From Stenotrophomonas sp. SAU14A_NAIMI4_5 (GTDB taxonomy: Bacteria > Pseudomonadota > Gammaproteobacteria > Xanthomonadales > Xanthomonadaceae): a stretch of DNA of 64,000 bases. Shown here in pieces: positions 20,476 to 30,005 of the stretch; the stretch's first letter is position 1; each line of letters begins with the position of its first letter. A model generated the notes under the pieces. That model was not told the DNA's origin. It made no database searches and saw only the letters and a list, made by a program, of their open reading frames with translations. Made by a program: the position numbers and the translations under genes. The stretch covers positions 4,097,531-4,161,530 of the forward strand of contig NZ_CP026003.1 in assembly GCF_003086795.1 (NCBI RefSeq), written 5' to 3'.

Positions 20476-21795
20476 TCACCCCGCAGGAGTGCCAGCACCG
20501 TTCAAGTAATCCAGGCTCACCTGCATCAACGCCCGGAACCCGACATCCAGCGCCTTCTCATCCAGCAGGAACTTCGGCGAATGATTCGCCGGCGCCGTCG
20601 CCGGATCGATGCCCACGCTGGTCGAACCGACGAAGAAGAACATGCCCGGCACTTCCTTCGCGTACAGCGAAAAATCCTCCGCACCCATCTGCAGCGGCGG
20701 CTCGTACACATTGTCCTTGCCCACCACCGCCTGCAGGCTCGGCAGCATCTTCGCGGTCAGCGCCGGGTCGTTCACCGTCGCCGGGTTGCCTTCCGACTCG
20801 TAGATGTCGGTCACCGCCTTCGCACCGTGCGCGGCCGCGGTGTGCTCGGCCACGTTGCGCAGGTCGGCGAAGATCTGCTGGCGCATGCCCTCGTCGAAAG
20901 TGCGGATGGTGCCGACCATCTCCACTTCATCGGGAATGATGTTGTAGCGGATGCCACCGTTGATCGCGCCGAAGGTCACCACCGCCGGCTGCTTGGACAG
21001 GTTGGTACGGCGGCTGACGATGGTCTGCGCGGTGCCGATCAGGTCGGCGGTGGCCACGATCGGGTCCACCCCGTTCCACGGCGCCGAGCCATGGGTCTGG
21101 CGGCCGATCACCTTGATGCCGAAGCGATCCGACGCCGCCATCAGCGGGCCGCCGCGCACCGCGATCTGGCCCGCCTGCACGCTGGAGAACACATGCAGGC
21201 CGAACACCGCTTCCGGCTTGAAGTCGGCAAACAGCCCTTCCTTCAGCATCAGCGCGGCACCGCCCTCTTCCGGCGGCGGCGCGCCTTCTTCGGAGGGCTG
21301 GAAGATCAGCATCACCTGGCCCGGCAGGTCCTTCTTCATCGCCACCAGCGCCTGCGCCACGCCCAGCAAGGTGGCGGTGTGCGCATCGTGGCCGCAGGCA
21401 TGCATCACGCCCACGGTCTGCCCGCGGTACTGCGCGGTGGCCTTGGAGGCGAACGGCAGGCCGGTCTGTTCGGTCACCGGCAACGCATCCATGTCCGCGC
21501 GCAGGGCGATCTTCGGGCCGGGCTTGCCGCCTTCGATGATCGCCACCACGCCGTGGTGGGCGATGCCGGTCTTCGGCTTCAGGCCCATCGCGCGCAGGCG
21601 CTTGGCGACTTCGGCCGAGGTGCGCTCCTCGCGGTTGGACAGCTCCGGATGCGCGTGGAAGTCACGCCGCCACTCCACCACCTGAGCCTGCAGGCGCTGC
21701 GCGGCGGCTGTCACCTCCGGGCGCTCGGCCTGCTGGGCGTGGGCAAGGGCCGGCAGGGCCAGCAGCAGGGCGGACAGCAGCAGGGAACGGCGCAT
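20476..21795 (-). CDS. Exported M20-family amidohydrolase/carboxypeptidase
   Basis: 439-residue metallohydrolase of the hippurate hydrolase/IAA-amino-acid hydrolase type that cleaves N-acyl amino acids. A signal peptide (ends ALPALAHAQ) places it in the periplasm, unlike many cytosolic relatives. Two-zinc ligands are visible: HACGHDAHTAT, FQPSEEGA and the late APANHSPKF. The dimerisation (lid) domain starts near RQTHGSAPWNG. GGAGAC precedes ATG 21795; the longer frame upstream is not supported. It is divergent from the RND operon. Substrate unknown. Confidence 0.88.
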   Translation of the reverse strand: MRRSLLLSALLLALPALAHAQQAERPEVTAAAQRLQAQVVEWRRDFHAHPELSNREERTSAEVAKRLRAMGLKPKTGIAHHGVVAIIEGGKPGPKIALRADMDALPVTEQTGLPFASKATAQYRGQTVGVMHACGHDAHTATLLGVAQALVAMKKDLPGQVMLIFQPSEEGAPPPEEGGAALMLKEGLFADFKPEAVFGLHVFSSVQAGQIAVRGGPLMAASDRFGIKVIGRQTHGSAPWNGVDPIVATADLIGTAQTIVSRRTNLSKQPAVVTFGAINGGIRYNIIPDEVEMVGTIRTFDEGMRQQIFADLRNVAEHTAAAHGAKAVTDIYESEGNPATVNDPALTAKMLPSLQAVVGKDNVYEPPLQMGAEDFSLYAKEVPGMFFFVGSTSVGIDPATAPANHSPKFLLDEKALDVGFRALMQVSLDYLNGAGTPAG

Positions 21796-21982
21796 CGGGG
21801 GTCTCCACGGAAGGGGTCTGCACCTGAATGTAGGCCAACACCGCCCCCCACGGGAACCTCCTTCGCCGCGCCCGGTCTTAGCGCCCGTCCCATACGTCAT
21901 GCAGGAAACGTAGCGGGCCGCAGGTATGCTTTGCGCATTGCCACCCGGGGTCCGCCCCGTCCAGCCCTCTTGGAGTCCTTGA

Positions 21983-23224
21983 ATGTCACGTGTTTGGAAG
22001 ATCGTGCTGCTGGTCGTGGCAGTGCTGGTGCTGGCGGTGGTGGGCGTACGCGTCCTCGGTGGCGGCAAGGACAAGGCCGGTGGCCAGGCCGCAGGCGCGC
22101 GCCAGGGCGGCGAGGATCCCGATGCCGGCCCGGTGCCGGTGACCGTGGTCGATGCGACGCGCCAGGACGTGCCGGTGTATGCCAGCGCGCTGGGCACGGT
22201 CACCGCGATGAACACCGTCACGGTCAGCCCGCAGGTCGGCGGCCAGCTGATGAGCATCAATTTCCGCGAGGGCCAGGAAGTGAAGCAGGGTGACCTGCTG
22301 GCACAGATCGACCCGCGCAGCGCCCAGGCCAGCTACGACCAGGCCGTGGCCGCCAAGCGCCAGAACGAAGCGCTGCTGGCCACCGCGCGTTCCAACTACC
22401 AGCGCTCCAACGCGCCGGAGTACCGCCAGTTCGTCGCCAAGACCGATCTGGATACACAGCGAAATCAAGTGGCACAGTACGAAAGCGCAGTGGCCGCCAA
22501 CGAAGCCAGCGCGCGTGCCGCGCAGGTGCAGCTGCAGTACACCCGCATCACCGCGCCGATCTCGGGCATCGCCGGCATCCGCGCGGTCGACGCCGGCAAC
22601 GTGGTCAGCGCCGGTACCGCGCTGGTCACCCTCACCCAGATCCACCCGATCCACGTGCTGTTCAACCTGCCCGAGCGCCAGCTCGGCGACGTGCGCCAGG
22701 CGCAGAACGCCGGCGCCGTGCCGGTGGCCGCGCTGGACCGCGCCGATTCGCACGTGCTGTCCGGTGACGGCAAGCTGGACGTGGTCGACAACCTGATCAG
22801 CGCCGATAGCGGCACCTTCAAGGCCCGCGCGATCTTCGACAACACCGACAACGGCCTGTGGCCGGGCCAGTTCGTCAACGTGCGCATGCAGCTGCGCACG
22901 ATCGGCGGCGGCGTGGTCATCCCCACCCAGGCGGTGCTGCGCGGCCCGGACGGCGAGTACGTCTATGTCGTGCAGGGCGACAACACGGTGAAGATGCAGA
23001 CCGTGCGCAGCGGCGTGGAAGTGGGCGACAGCCAGGTGCAGATCGCCGAAGGCCTGAAGGGCGGCGAGCGCGTGGTCAGCGAAGGCCAGTTCCGCCTGAA
23101 GCCGGGCAGCAAGGTGACCGCGCTGAAGCCGGGCGAGACCCCGGCCGCGCCGACCGAGGCCGAACTGAAGGCCGCCGAACAGAAGAGTGGCGGCGGTGGC
23201 CGTCGTGGTGGCGGCCCGCGCTGA
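21983..23224 (+). CDS. smeI: RND efflux periplasmic adaptor (MdtA/SmeI-like)
   Basis: 413-residue membrane-fusion protein linking inner-membrane RND pumps to an outer-membrane channel. An uncleaved or signal-anchor helix (residues 6-24) is followed by the lipoyl half (PQVGGQLMSINFREGQEVKQ), a coiled-coil hairpin, the second lipoyl half (TRITAPISGIAGIRAVDAGN), a beta-barrel and the membrane-proximal domain. The C-terminus is unusually Gly/Arg-rich (KSGGGGRRGGGPR). It is first of a three-gene operon with two RND pumps, the MdtABC order. In S. maltophilia this order is known for SmeIJK; the symbol rests on that architecture. Confidence 0.8.
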   Translation: MSRVWKIVLLVVAVLVLAVVGVRVLGGGKDKAGGQAAGARQGGEDPDAGPVPVTVVDATRQDVPVYASALGTVTAMNTVTVSPQVGGQLMSINFREGQEVKQGDLLAQIDPRSAQASYDQAVAAKRQNEALLATARSNYQRSNAPEYRQFVAKTDLDTQRNQVAQYESAVAANEASARAAQVQLQYTRITAPISGIAGIRAVDAGNVVSAGTALVTLTQIHPIHVLFNLPERQLGDVRQAQNAGAVPVAALDRADSHVLSGDGKLDVVDNLISADSGTFKARAIFDNTDNGLWPGQFVNVRMQLRTIGGGVVIPTQAVLRGPDGEYVYVVQGDNTVKMQTVRSGVEVGDSQVQIAEGLKGGERVVSEGQFRLKPGSKVTALKPGETPAAPTEAELKAAEQKSGGGGRRGGGPR

Positions 23225-23298
23225 GCGCAGGCCACCCTTTCCTTTCGCGCCGGCCTCGCAGCCGGCGCTGCCATTGAAGCGCCAGCAAGGATCAGTCC

Positions 23299-26200
23299 GT
23301 GGGCTTTTCGACGATCTTCATCCGCCGTCCCATCGCTACCTCGCTGTTGATGGCGGGTCTGTTGCTGCTGGGCATCCTCGGTTACCGCAAGCTGCCGGTG
23401 TCGGCGCTGCCGGAAATCGATGCGCCCAGCCTGGTGGTCACCACCCAGTACCCGGGTGCCAACGCGACCACCATGGCTTCGCTGGTGACCACGCCGCTGG
23501 AGCGCCAGTTCGGGCAGATCTCCGGGCTGGAACTGATGACCTCCGATTCCTCGGCGGGGTTGTCGACGATCATCCTGCAGTTCTCGATGGACCGCGACAT
23601 CGACATCGCCGCGCAGGACGTGCAGGCGGCGATCCGCCAGGCCACCCTGCCCTCCTCGCTGCCGTACCAGCCGGTCTACAACCGGGTGAACCCGGCCGAC
23701 GCGGCCATCGTCACCCTGAAGCTGACCTCGGACACGCGCCCGCTGCGTGACGTCAACAACTACGCCGACTCGATCCTCGCCCAGCGCCTGTCGCAGGTGC
23801 AGGGCGTGGGCCTGGTTTCGATCGCCGGCAACGTGCGCCCGGCCGTGCGCATCCAGGTCAACCCGGCGCAGCTGTCGAACATGGGCCTGACCATGGAGGA
23901 GCTGCGCAGCGCGCTCACCCAGGCCAACGTCAATGCGCCCAAGGGTTCGTTGAACGGCAAGACCCAGTCCTACAGCATCGGCACCAACGACCAGCTGGCC
24001 AGCGCCGCCGAATACCGCGACACCATCATCAGCTACAAGAACGGCCGCCCGGTGCGGTTGTCCGACGTGGCCGACGTGGTCGATGGCGTGGAGAACGACC
24101 AGCTGGCCGCCTGGGCCAACGGCAAGCCGGCCGTGCTGCTGGAAGTGCGCCGCCAGCCGGGCGCCAACATCGTGCAGACCGTCGAGCGCATCCGCGCGAT
24201 CCTGCCGCAGCTGCAGGGCGTGCTGCCGGCCGACGTGCATCTGGAAGTCTTCAACGACCGTACCGAGACCATCCGCGCCTCGGTGCATGAAGTGCAGTTC
24301 ACCCTGATCCTCACCATCGGCCTGGTGGTGGCGGTCATCTTCGTGTTCCTGCGGCGTTTCTGGGCCACCATCATTCCGTCGGTGGCGGTGCCGCTGTCAC
24401 TGGCCGGCACCTTCGCGGTGATGGCCTTCGCCGGCATGTCGCTGGACAACCTTTCGCTGATGGCGCTGGTGGTGGCCACCGGCTTCGTGGTCGACGATGC
24501 GATCGTGATGATCGAGAACATCGTCCGCTACATCGAGCAGGGCAAGAGTGGCAAGGAAGCGGCCGAGATCGGTGCGCGCCAGATCGGCTTCACCGTGCTG
24601 TCGCTGACCGTGTCGCTGGTGGCGGTGTTCCTGCCGCTGCTGCTGATGCCCGGCGTCACCGGCCGCCTGTTCCATGAGTTCGCCTGGGTGCTGAGCATCG
24701 CGGTCGTGCTGTCGATGCTGATCTCGCTGACGCTGACCCCGATGATGTGCGCCTACCTGCTCAAGCCCGACGCCCTGCCCGAGGGCGAGGACGCGCATGA
24801 GCGGGCAGCGGCGGCAGGCAAGCAGAACCTGTGGACGCGCACCGTGGGCCTGTACGAGCACAGCCTGGACTGGGTGCTGGGCCACCAGCGCCTGACCCTG
24901 GCCGTGGCCGGCGGCGCTCTGGTGCTGACCGTGCTGCTGTACGTGCTGATTCCCAAGGGCCTGCTGCCCGAACAGGACACCGGCCTGATCACCGGCGTGG
25001 TCCAGGCCGACCAGAACATCGCCTTCCCGCAGATGGAGCAGCGCACCAAGCAGGTGGCCGAAGCCCTGCGCCAGGACCCGGACGTGACCGGTGTGTCGGC
25101 CTTCATCGGCGCCGGCAGCATGAACCCCACGCTCAACCAGGGCCAGCTGTCGATCGTGCTGAAGGAACGTGGCGAGCGTGACGGCCTGGATGAGATCCTG
25201 CCGCGCCTGCAGAAGGCCGTGGCCGGCATTCCCGGCGTGGCCCTGTACCTGAAGCCGGTGCAGGACGTGACCCTGGATACCCGCGTGGCCGCCACCGAGT
25301 ACCAGTACTCGCTGTCCGACGTGGATTCGGCCACCGTGGCCACCCAGGCCACGCGCCTGACCGAGGCGCTGCGCAAGCGCCCGGAACTGGCCGACGTCGA
25401 CAACAACCTGTCCAACCAGGGCCGCGCCCTGGAACTGAACATCGACCGCGACAAGGCCAGCGTGCTGGGCGTGCCGATGCAGACCATCGATGACACGCTC
25501 TACGATGCGTTCGGCCAGCGCCAGATCTCGACCATCTTCACCGAGCTCAACCAGTACCGCGTCGTGCTGGAAGTCGCACCGGAGTTCCGCACCAGCACCG
25601 CGCTGATGGAACAGCTGGCCGTGGCCTCCAACGGTGCCGGCGCACTGACCGGCACCAACGCCACCAGCTTCGGCCAGGTCACCTCGTCCAACTCGTCCAC
25701 CGCCACCGGCATCGGCGCGCAGAACACCGGCATCACCGTCGGTGCGGGCAACATCATCCCGCTGTCGGCGCTGGCCGACAGCAAGGTCACCAGCGCGCCG
25801 CTGGTGGTCAGCCACCAGCAGCAGCTGCCGGCGGTGACGGTGTCCTTCAACATCGCCCCGGGCTACTCGCTGTCCGATGCGGTCAAGGCCATCGAAGAGA
25901 CCAAGGACAGCCTGGACATGCCGGCCCACCTGCATGCCGAGTTCATCGGCAAGGCGGCCGAGTTCACCGGCAGCCAGACCGACGTGGTGTGGCTGCTGCT
26001 CGCTTCGCTGGTGGTCATCTACATCGTGCTGGGCGTGCTGTACGAGAGCTACATCCACCCGATCACGATCATCTCGACCCTGCCGCCGGCCGGCGTCGGC
26101 GCGCTGCTGGCGCTGATGGTGTGCGGCCTGAGCCTGTCGGTGGACGGCATCGTCGGCATCGTGCTGCTCATCGGCATCGTCAAGAAGAACGGCATCATGA

Positions 26201-26532
26201 TGGTGGACTTCGCCATCGAGGCGCGCCGTGCCGGTGCCAACGCGCATGAAGCGATCCGCCGCGCCTGCCTGCTGCGCTTCCGCCCGATCATGATGACCAC
26301 CGCCGCGGCCATGCTCGGCGCGCTGCCGCTGGCACTGGGCACCGGCATCGGTTCGGAGCTGCGACGTCCGCTGGGCATCGCCATCGTCGGCGGCCTGCTG
26401 CTCTCGCAGCTGGTCACGCTGTACACCACGCCGGTGATCTACCTGTACATGGAGCGCTTCTCGGAGTGGATGGCACGCCGCCGCGAGCAGCGCGCCCTGC
26501 GCGACGGCACGCTGCAGGAGCCGCAGGCATGA
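23299..26532 (+). CDS. smeJ: RND multidrug transporter subunit (MdtB/SmeJ-like)
   Basis: 1077-residue inner-membrane proton-driven pump. Twelve transmembrane segments are arranged as one, a large periplasmic loop, then blocks of five, one, loop and five. RND motifs include the TM4 Asp pair at VVDDAIVMIEN and GIVKKNGIMMVDFAIEARR in the C-terminal half. GTG start with AAGGA 7 nt upstream. An insert rich in Ser/Thr/Gly (GAGALTGTNATSFGQVTSS) near residues 780-805 distinguishes it from its partner. It is expected to assemble with the next gene product into a heterotrimer, as known for MdtBC. Confidence 0.85.
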   Translation: MGFSTIFIRRPIATSLLMAGLLLLGILGYRKLPVSALPEIDAPSLVVTTQYPGANATTMASLVTTPLERQFGQISGLELMTSDSSAGLSTIILQFSMDRDIDIAAQDVQAAIRQATLPSSLPYQPVYNRVNPADAAIVTLKLTSDTRPLRDVNNYADSILAQRLSQVQGVGLVSIAGNVRPAVRIQVNPAQLSNMGLTMEELRSALTQANVNAPKGSLNGKTQSYSIGTNDQLASAAEYRDTIISYKNGRPVRLSDVADVVDGVENDQLAAWANGKPAVLLEVRRQPGANIVQTVERIRAILPQLQGVLPADVHLEVFNDRTETIRASVHEVQFTLILTIGLVVAVIFVFLRRFWATIIPSVAVPLSLAGTFAVMAFAGMSLDNLSLMALVVATGFVVDDAIVMIENIVRYIEQGKSGKEAAEIGARQIGFTVLSLTVSLVAVFLPLLLMPGVTGRLFHEFAWVLSIAVVLSMLISLTLTPMMCAYLLKPDALPEGEDAHERAAAAGKQNLWTRTVGLYEHSLDWVLGHQRLTLAVAGGALVLTVLLYVLIPKGLLPEQDTGLITGVVQADQNIAFPQMEQRTKQVAEALRQDPDVTGVSAFIGAGSMNPTLNQGQLSIVLKERGERDGLDEILPRLQKAVAGIPGVALYLKPVQDVTLDTRVAATEYQYSLSDVDSATVATQATRLTEALRKRPELADVDNNLSNQGRALELNIDRDKASVLGVPMQTIDDTLYDAFGQRQISTIFTELNQYRVVLEVAPEFRTSTALMEQLAVASNGAGALTGTNATSFGQVTSSNSSTATGIGAQNTGITVGAGNIIPLSALADSKVTSAPLVVSHQQQLPAVTVSFNIAPGYSLSDAVKAIEETKDSLDMPAHLHAEFIGKAAEFTGSQTDVVWLLLASLVVIYIVLGVLYESYIHPITIISTLPPAGVGALLALMVCGLSLSVDGIVGIVLLIGIVKKNGIMMVDFAIEARRAGANAHEAIRRACLLRFRPIMMTTAAAMLGALPLALGTGIGSELRRPLGIAIVGGLLLSQLVTLYTTPVIYLYMERFSEWMARRREQRALRDGTLQEPQA

Positions 26533-26563
26533 TCCACGCCCCGCTGCTGCGGGGGGCCGCACG

Positions 26564-29500
26564 ATGAACCTGTCCGGCCCCTTCATCCGCCGCCCGATCG
26601 GCACCGCGCTGCTGGCCGTCGGCCTGTTCATGATCGGCGTGATCTGCTATCTGCGGCTGGGCGTGTCGGCACTGCCGAACATCGAGATCCCGGTGATCTT
26701 CGTGCATGCCAACCAGGCCGGCGCGGATGCGGCGACCATGGCGTCCACGGTGACCGCGCCGCTGGAGCGCCATCTCGGCCAGCTGCCGGGCATCGACCGC
26801 ATGCGCTCGTCGAGCTCGGAAGGCAGCTCGCTGGTGTTCATGATCTTCCAGTCCGACCGCAACATCGATTCGGCCGCGCTGGACGTGCAGACCGCGATCA
26901 ATTCGGCACAGGCCGACCTGCCCTCGGGGCTGGGTTCGCCGATGTACCAGAAGGCGAACCCGAACGACGACCCGGTCATCGCCATCGCCCTGACCTCGCA
27001 GACGCAGTCGGCCGACGAGCTGTACAACGTCGCCGATTCGCTGCTGGCCCAGCGCATCCGCCAGATCAGCGGCGTGGCCTCGGTGGACATCGCCGGTGCG
27101 TCGACGCCGGCCGTGCGCGTGGACGTCAACCTGCGCCTGATGAACGCCCTCGGCCTGACCGCCGATGACCTGCGCAACGCCGTGCGTGCGGCCAACGTGA
27201 CCTCGCCCACCGGCTTCCTCAGCGACGGCAATTCCACCACGGCGATCATCGCCAACGATTCGGTGGCCCGTGCCGCCGATTTCGCCGAACTGGTGGTCAA
27301 GACCCAGGGCGATGGCCGGGTGATCCGCCTGAAGGACATCGCCAACGTCTACGACGGCCAGCAGGATGCCTACCAGGCCGCGTGGTTCAACCACAAACCG
27401 GCCGTGGTGATGTACGTGTTCACCCGCGCCGGCGCCAACATCGTCGAAACCGTGGACCGGGTGAAGGCGCAGATTCCCGGCCTGCGCGACTACCTGCAGC
27501 CCGGCACCACGATGACGCCGTACTTCGACCGTACGCCGACCATCCGCTCGTCGCTGCATGAAGTGCAGATCACCCTGCTGATCAGCCTGGCGATGGTGGT
27601 GCTGACCATGGCGCTGTTCCTGCGCCGGCTGGCACCTACCCTGATCGCCGCCGTGACCGTGCCACTGTCGCTGGCCGGCGCCGCGCTGGTGATGTACGCG
27701 CTGGGCTTCACCCTCAACAACCTGAGCCTGCTGGCGCTGGTGATCGCGATCGGCTTCGTGGTGGACGATGCGATCGTGGTGATCGAGAACATCATGCGCC
27801 ACCTCGACGAAGGCATGCCGCGCATGCAGGCGGCCTTCACCGGTGCGCGCGAGATCGGCTTCACCATCGTCTCGATCACCGCCTCGCTGGTGGCGGTATT
27901 CATCCCGCTGCTGTTCGCCAGCGGCATGATGGGCGCGTTCTTCCGCGAGTTCACCGTCACCCTGGTGGCGGCCATCGTGGTCTCGATGATCGTCTCGCTG
28001 ACGCTGACCCCGGCGCTGTGCAGCCGCTTCCTCAGCGCGCACGACCACACCGCCGCACCGTCGCGCTTCGGCCGCTGGCTCGATGCCGGGCATGACCGCA
28101 TGCTGCGCATCTACACGGTGTTCCTGGACTTCTCGCTGCGCCATGCGCTGCTGCTCTCGCTCACCCCGCTGATCCTGATCGGCGTCACCATCTTCCTGTT
28201 CGGTGCGGTGAAGAAGGGCGCGTTCCCGCCGCAGGATACCGGCCTGATCTGGGGCCGCGCCAACTCCAGCGCCACGGTGTCCTTCGAGGACATGGTGGCC
28301 CGCCAGCGCCGCATCACCGACATGCTGATGGCCGACCCGGCGGTGAAGACCGTGGGCGTGCGCCTGGGCAGCGGCCGCCAGGGCTCCAGCGCGCAGTTCA
28401 ACGTCGAGCTGAAATCGCGCAAGGACGGCCGCCGCGAGACCACCGCGCATGCGCTGGCCCGCCTGAGTGCCAAGGCCGACCGCTACCCCGACCTGCAGCT
28501 GCGCCTGCGCGCGATCCAGGACCTGCCCAGCAACGACGGCGGCGGCAACAGCCAGGGCGCGCAGTACCGCATCTCGCTGCAGGGCAACGACCTGGCCGCG
28601 CTGCAGGAGTGGCTGCCCAAGCTGCAGGCGGCGCTGAAGAAGAACCCGAAGCTGCGTGACGTCGGCACCGACGTCGACAACGCCGGGCTGCGCCAGAACA
28701 TCGAGATCGACCGCGCCAAGGCCGCGCGCCTGGGCATCAGCGTGGGTGCCATCGATGGTGCGCTGTACGGTGCCTTCGGCCAGCGCCAGATCTCCACGAT
28801 CTACTCGGACATCAACCAGTACAGCGTGGTGGTCAACGCGCTGCCGTCGCAGACCGCCACGCCGGCGGCGCTGGACGAGGTGTACGTGAAGGCACGCAGC
28901 GGCGAAATGGTGCCGATCACCGCGGTGGCCCGCCAGGCCCCGGGGCTGGCGCCGTCGCAGATCACCCATGAAAACCAGTACACGACGATGGACCTGAGCT
29001 ACAACCTCGCACCCGGCGTCAGCGCCGGCGAGGCCAAGGCCATCATCGATTCAACGGTGGCGGGCATGCGCATGCCGGGCGACATCCGCCTGGCCGACGA
29101 TGCGGGCTTCGGCTTCAGTTCCGACCCCAGCGACATGCTGATCCTGGTGATGGCGGCGATCCTGACCGTGTACCTGGTGCTGGGCATGCTGTACGAAAGC
29201 CTGATCCACCCGGTGACGATCCTGTCGACCCTGCCGGCGGCCGGCGTGGGCGCACTGCTGGCGCTGTTCGGCACCAACACCGAACTGTCGGTCATCTCGA
29301 TGATCGCGCTGGTGCTGCTGATCGGCATCGTCAAGAAGAACGCGATCATGATGATCGACTTCGCCCTGGTGGCGCAGCGCGAGCACGGCCTGGCGCCGCG
29401 CGAGGCGGCACGCGAGGCCAGCATCGTGCGCTTCCGCCCGATCATGATGACCACCATGGTGGCGATCCTGGCGGCGGTGCCGCTGGCGATCGGCCTCGGC

Positions 29501-29686
29501 GAGGGCTCGGAGCTGCGCCGTCCGCTGGGTATCGCGATGATCGGCGGCCTGCTGTTCTCGCAGAGCCTGACCCTGCTGAGCACCCCGGCGCTGTACGTGA
29601 TCTTCTCGTGCCTGGCAGAACGCTGGCGGGCACGCCGCGCGCGCAGGCGCGAAGCAAAGCTGCTGAAGCGCGCGCAGCGCGCGTGA
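26564..29686 (+). CDS. smeK: RND multidrug transporter subunit (MdtC/SmeK-like)
   Basis: 1040-residue second RND pump of the operon, 31 nt after the first. It has the same 12-TM layout, with VVDDAIVVIEN in TM4 and GIVKKNAIMMIDFALVAQ in the second half. The two pumps are clearly diverged paralogs. The C-terminus is strongly basic (RARRARRREAKLLKRAQRA). No outer-membrane factor gene follows, so a TolC-like channel encoded elsewhere is needed. Downstream are SMAG palindromes that may end the transcript. Confidence 0.85.
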   Translation: MNLSGPFIRRPIGTALLAVGLFMIGVICYLRLGVSALPNIEIPVIFVHANQAGADAATMASTVTAPLERHLGQLPGIDRMRSSSSEGSSLVFMIFQSDRNIDSAALDVQTAINSAQADLPSGLGSPMYQKANPNDDPVIAIALTSQTQSADELYNVADSLLAQRIRQISGVASVDIAGASTPAVRVDVNLRLMNALGLTADDLRNAVRAANVTSPTGFLSDGNSTTAIIANDSVARAADFAELVVKTQGDGRVIRLKDIANVYDGQQDAYQAAWFNHKPAVVMYVFTRAGANIVETVDRVKAQIPGLRDYLQPGTTMTPYFDRTPTIRSSLHEVQITLLISLAMVVLTMALFLRRLAPTLIAAVTVPLSLAGAALVMYALGFTLNNLSLLALVIAIGFVVDDAIVVIENIMRHLDEGMPRMQAAFTGAREIGFTIVSITASLVAVFIPLLFASGMMGAFFREFTVTLVAAIVVSMIVSLTLTPALCSRFLSAHDHTAAPSRFGRWLDAGHDRMLRIYTVFLDFSLRHALLLSLTPLILIGVTIFLFGAVKKGAFPPQDTGLIWGRANSSATVSFEDMVARQRRITDMLMADPAVKTVGVRLGSGRQGSSAQFNVELKSRKDGRRETTAHALARLSAKADRYPDLQLRLRAIQDLPSNDGGGNSQGAQYRISLQGNDLAALQEWLPKLQAALKKNPKLRDVGTDVDNAGLRQNIEIDRAKAARLGISVGAIDGALYGAFGQRQISTIYSDINQYSVVVNALPSQTATPAALDEVYVKARSGEMVPITAVARQAPGLAPSQITHENQYTTMDLSYNLAPGVSAGEAKAIIDSTVAGMRMPGDIRLADDAGFGFSSDPSDMLILVMAAILTVYLVLGMLYESLIHPVTILSTLPAAGVGALLALFGTNTELSVISMIALVLLIGIVKKNAIMMIDFALVAQREHGLAPREAAREASIVRFRPIMMTTMVAILAAVPLAIGLGEGSELRRPLGIAMIGGLLFSQSLTLLSTPALYVIFSCLAERWRARRARRREAKLLKRAQRA

Positions 29687-29689
29687 CGG

Positions 29690-29830
29690 GAGGTGCCGGC
29701 CAGCGGCCGGCACTACCGGTTCTGGTGGGTGCGGACCGTTGGTCCGCACGCCTCATGCCCCTGGTGGGTGCGGACCGTTGGTCCGCACGCCTCATGCCCC
29801 TGGTGGGTGCGGACCGTTGGTCCGCACGCC
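29690..29830. repeat. SMAG array with three 39-bp tandem units
   Basis: A GCCGGCCAGCGGCCGGC palindrome is followed by three copies (29724, 29763, 29802) of a 39-bp unit containing GGTGGGTGCGGACCG and its inverted half. The array lies between the RND operon and the siderophore receptor. Confidence 0.85.
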
Positions 29831-29850
29831 ATTTGACGGGCCGTAACGAA

Positions 29851-29868
29851 AAGAGAACAATTCTCATC
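29851..29868. promoter_or_regulatory. Fur-box-like palindrome
   Basis: GAGAA-CAA-TTCTC (29853-29865) within AAGAGAACAATTCTCATC resembles a Fur operator half-site pair. It is 138 nt upstream of the siderophore-type receptor, consistent with iron repression. Confidence 0.5.
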
Positions 29869-30005
29869 CAGCTACGGTCCTGCGCCGCCTCCCCCAGCGA
29901 CGCCCCGCTGCCGCTTGCCGGCACGCCTGCGTGATCCCAGCCATCGACCCCTTCCCTTCCGCCACCGCGGACGGTCGTGTGCTGTCCGCGAAGGATCCCC
30001 CACTG

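Noticed and set aside
26414..28969. 851-residue open frame antisense to the second RND gene
   Set aside because: His/Gln/Arg/Gly-rich translation with no domain; a typical shadow of high-GC third-codon positions.
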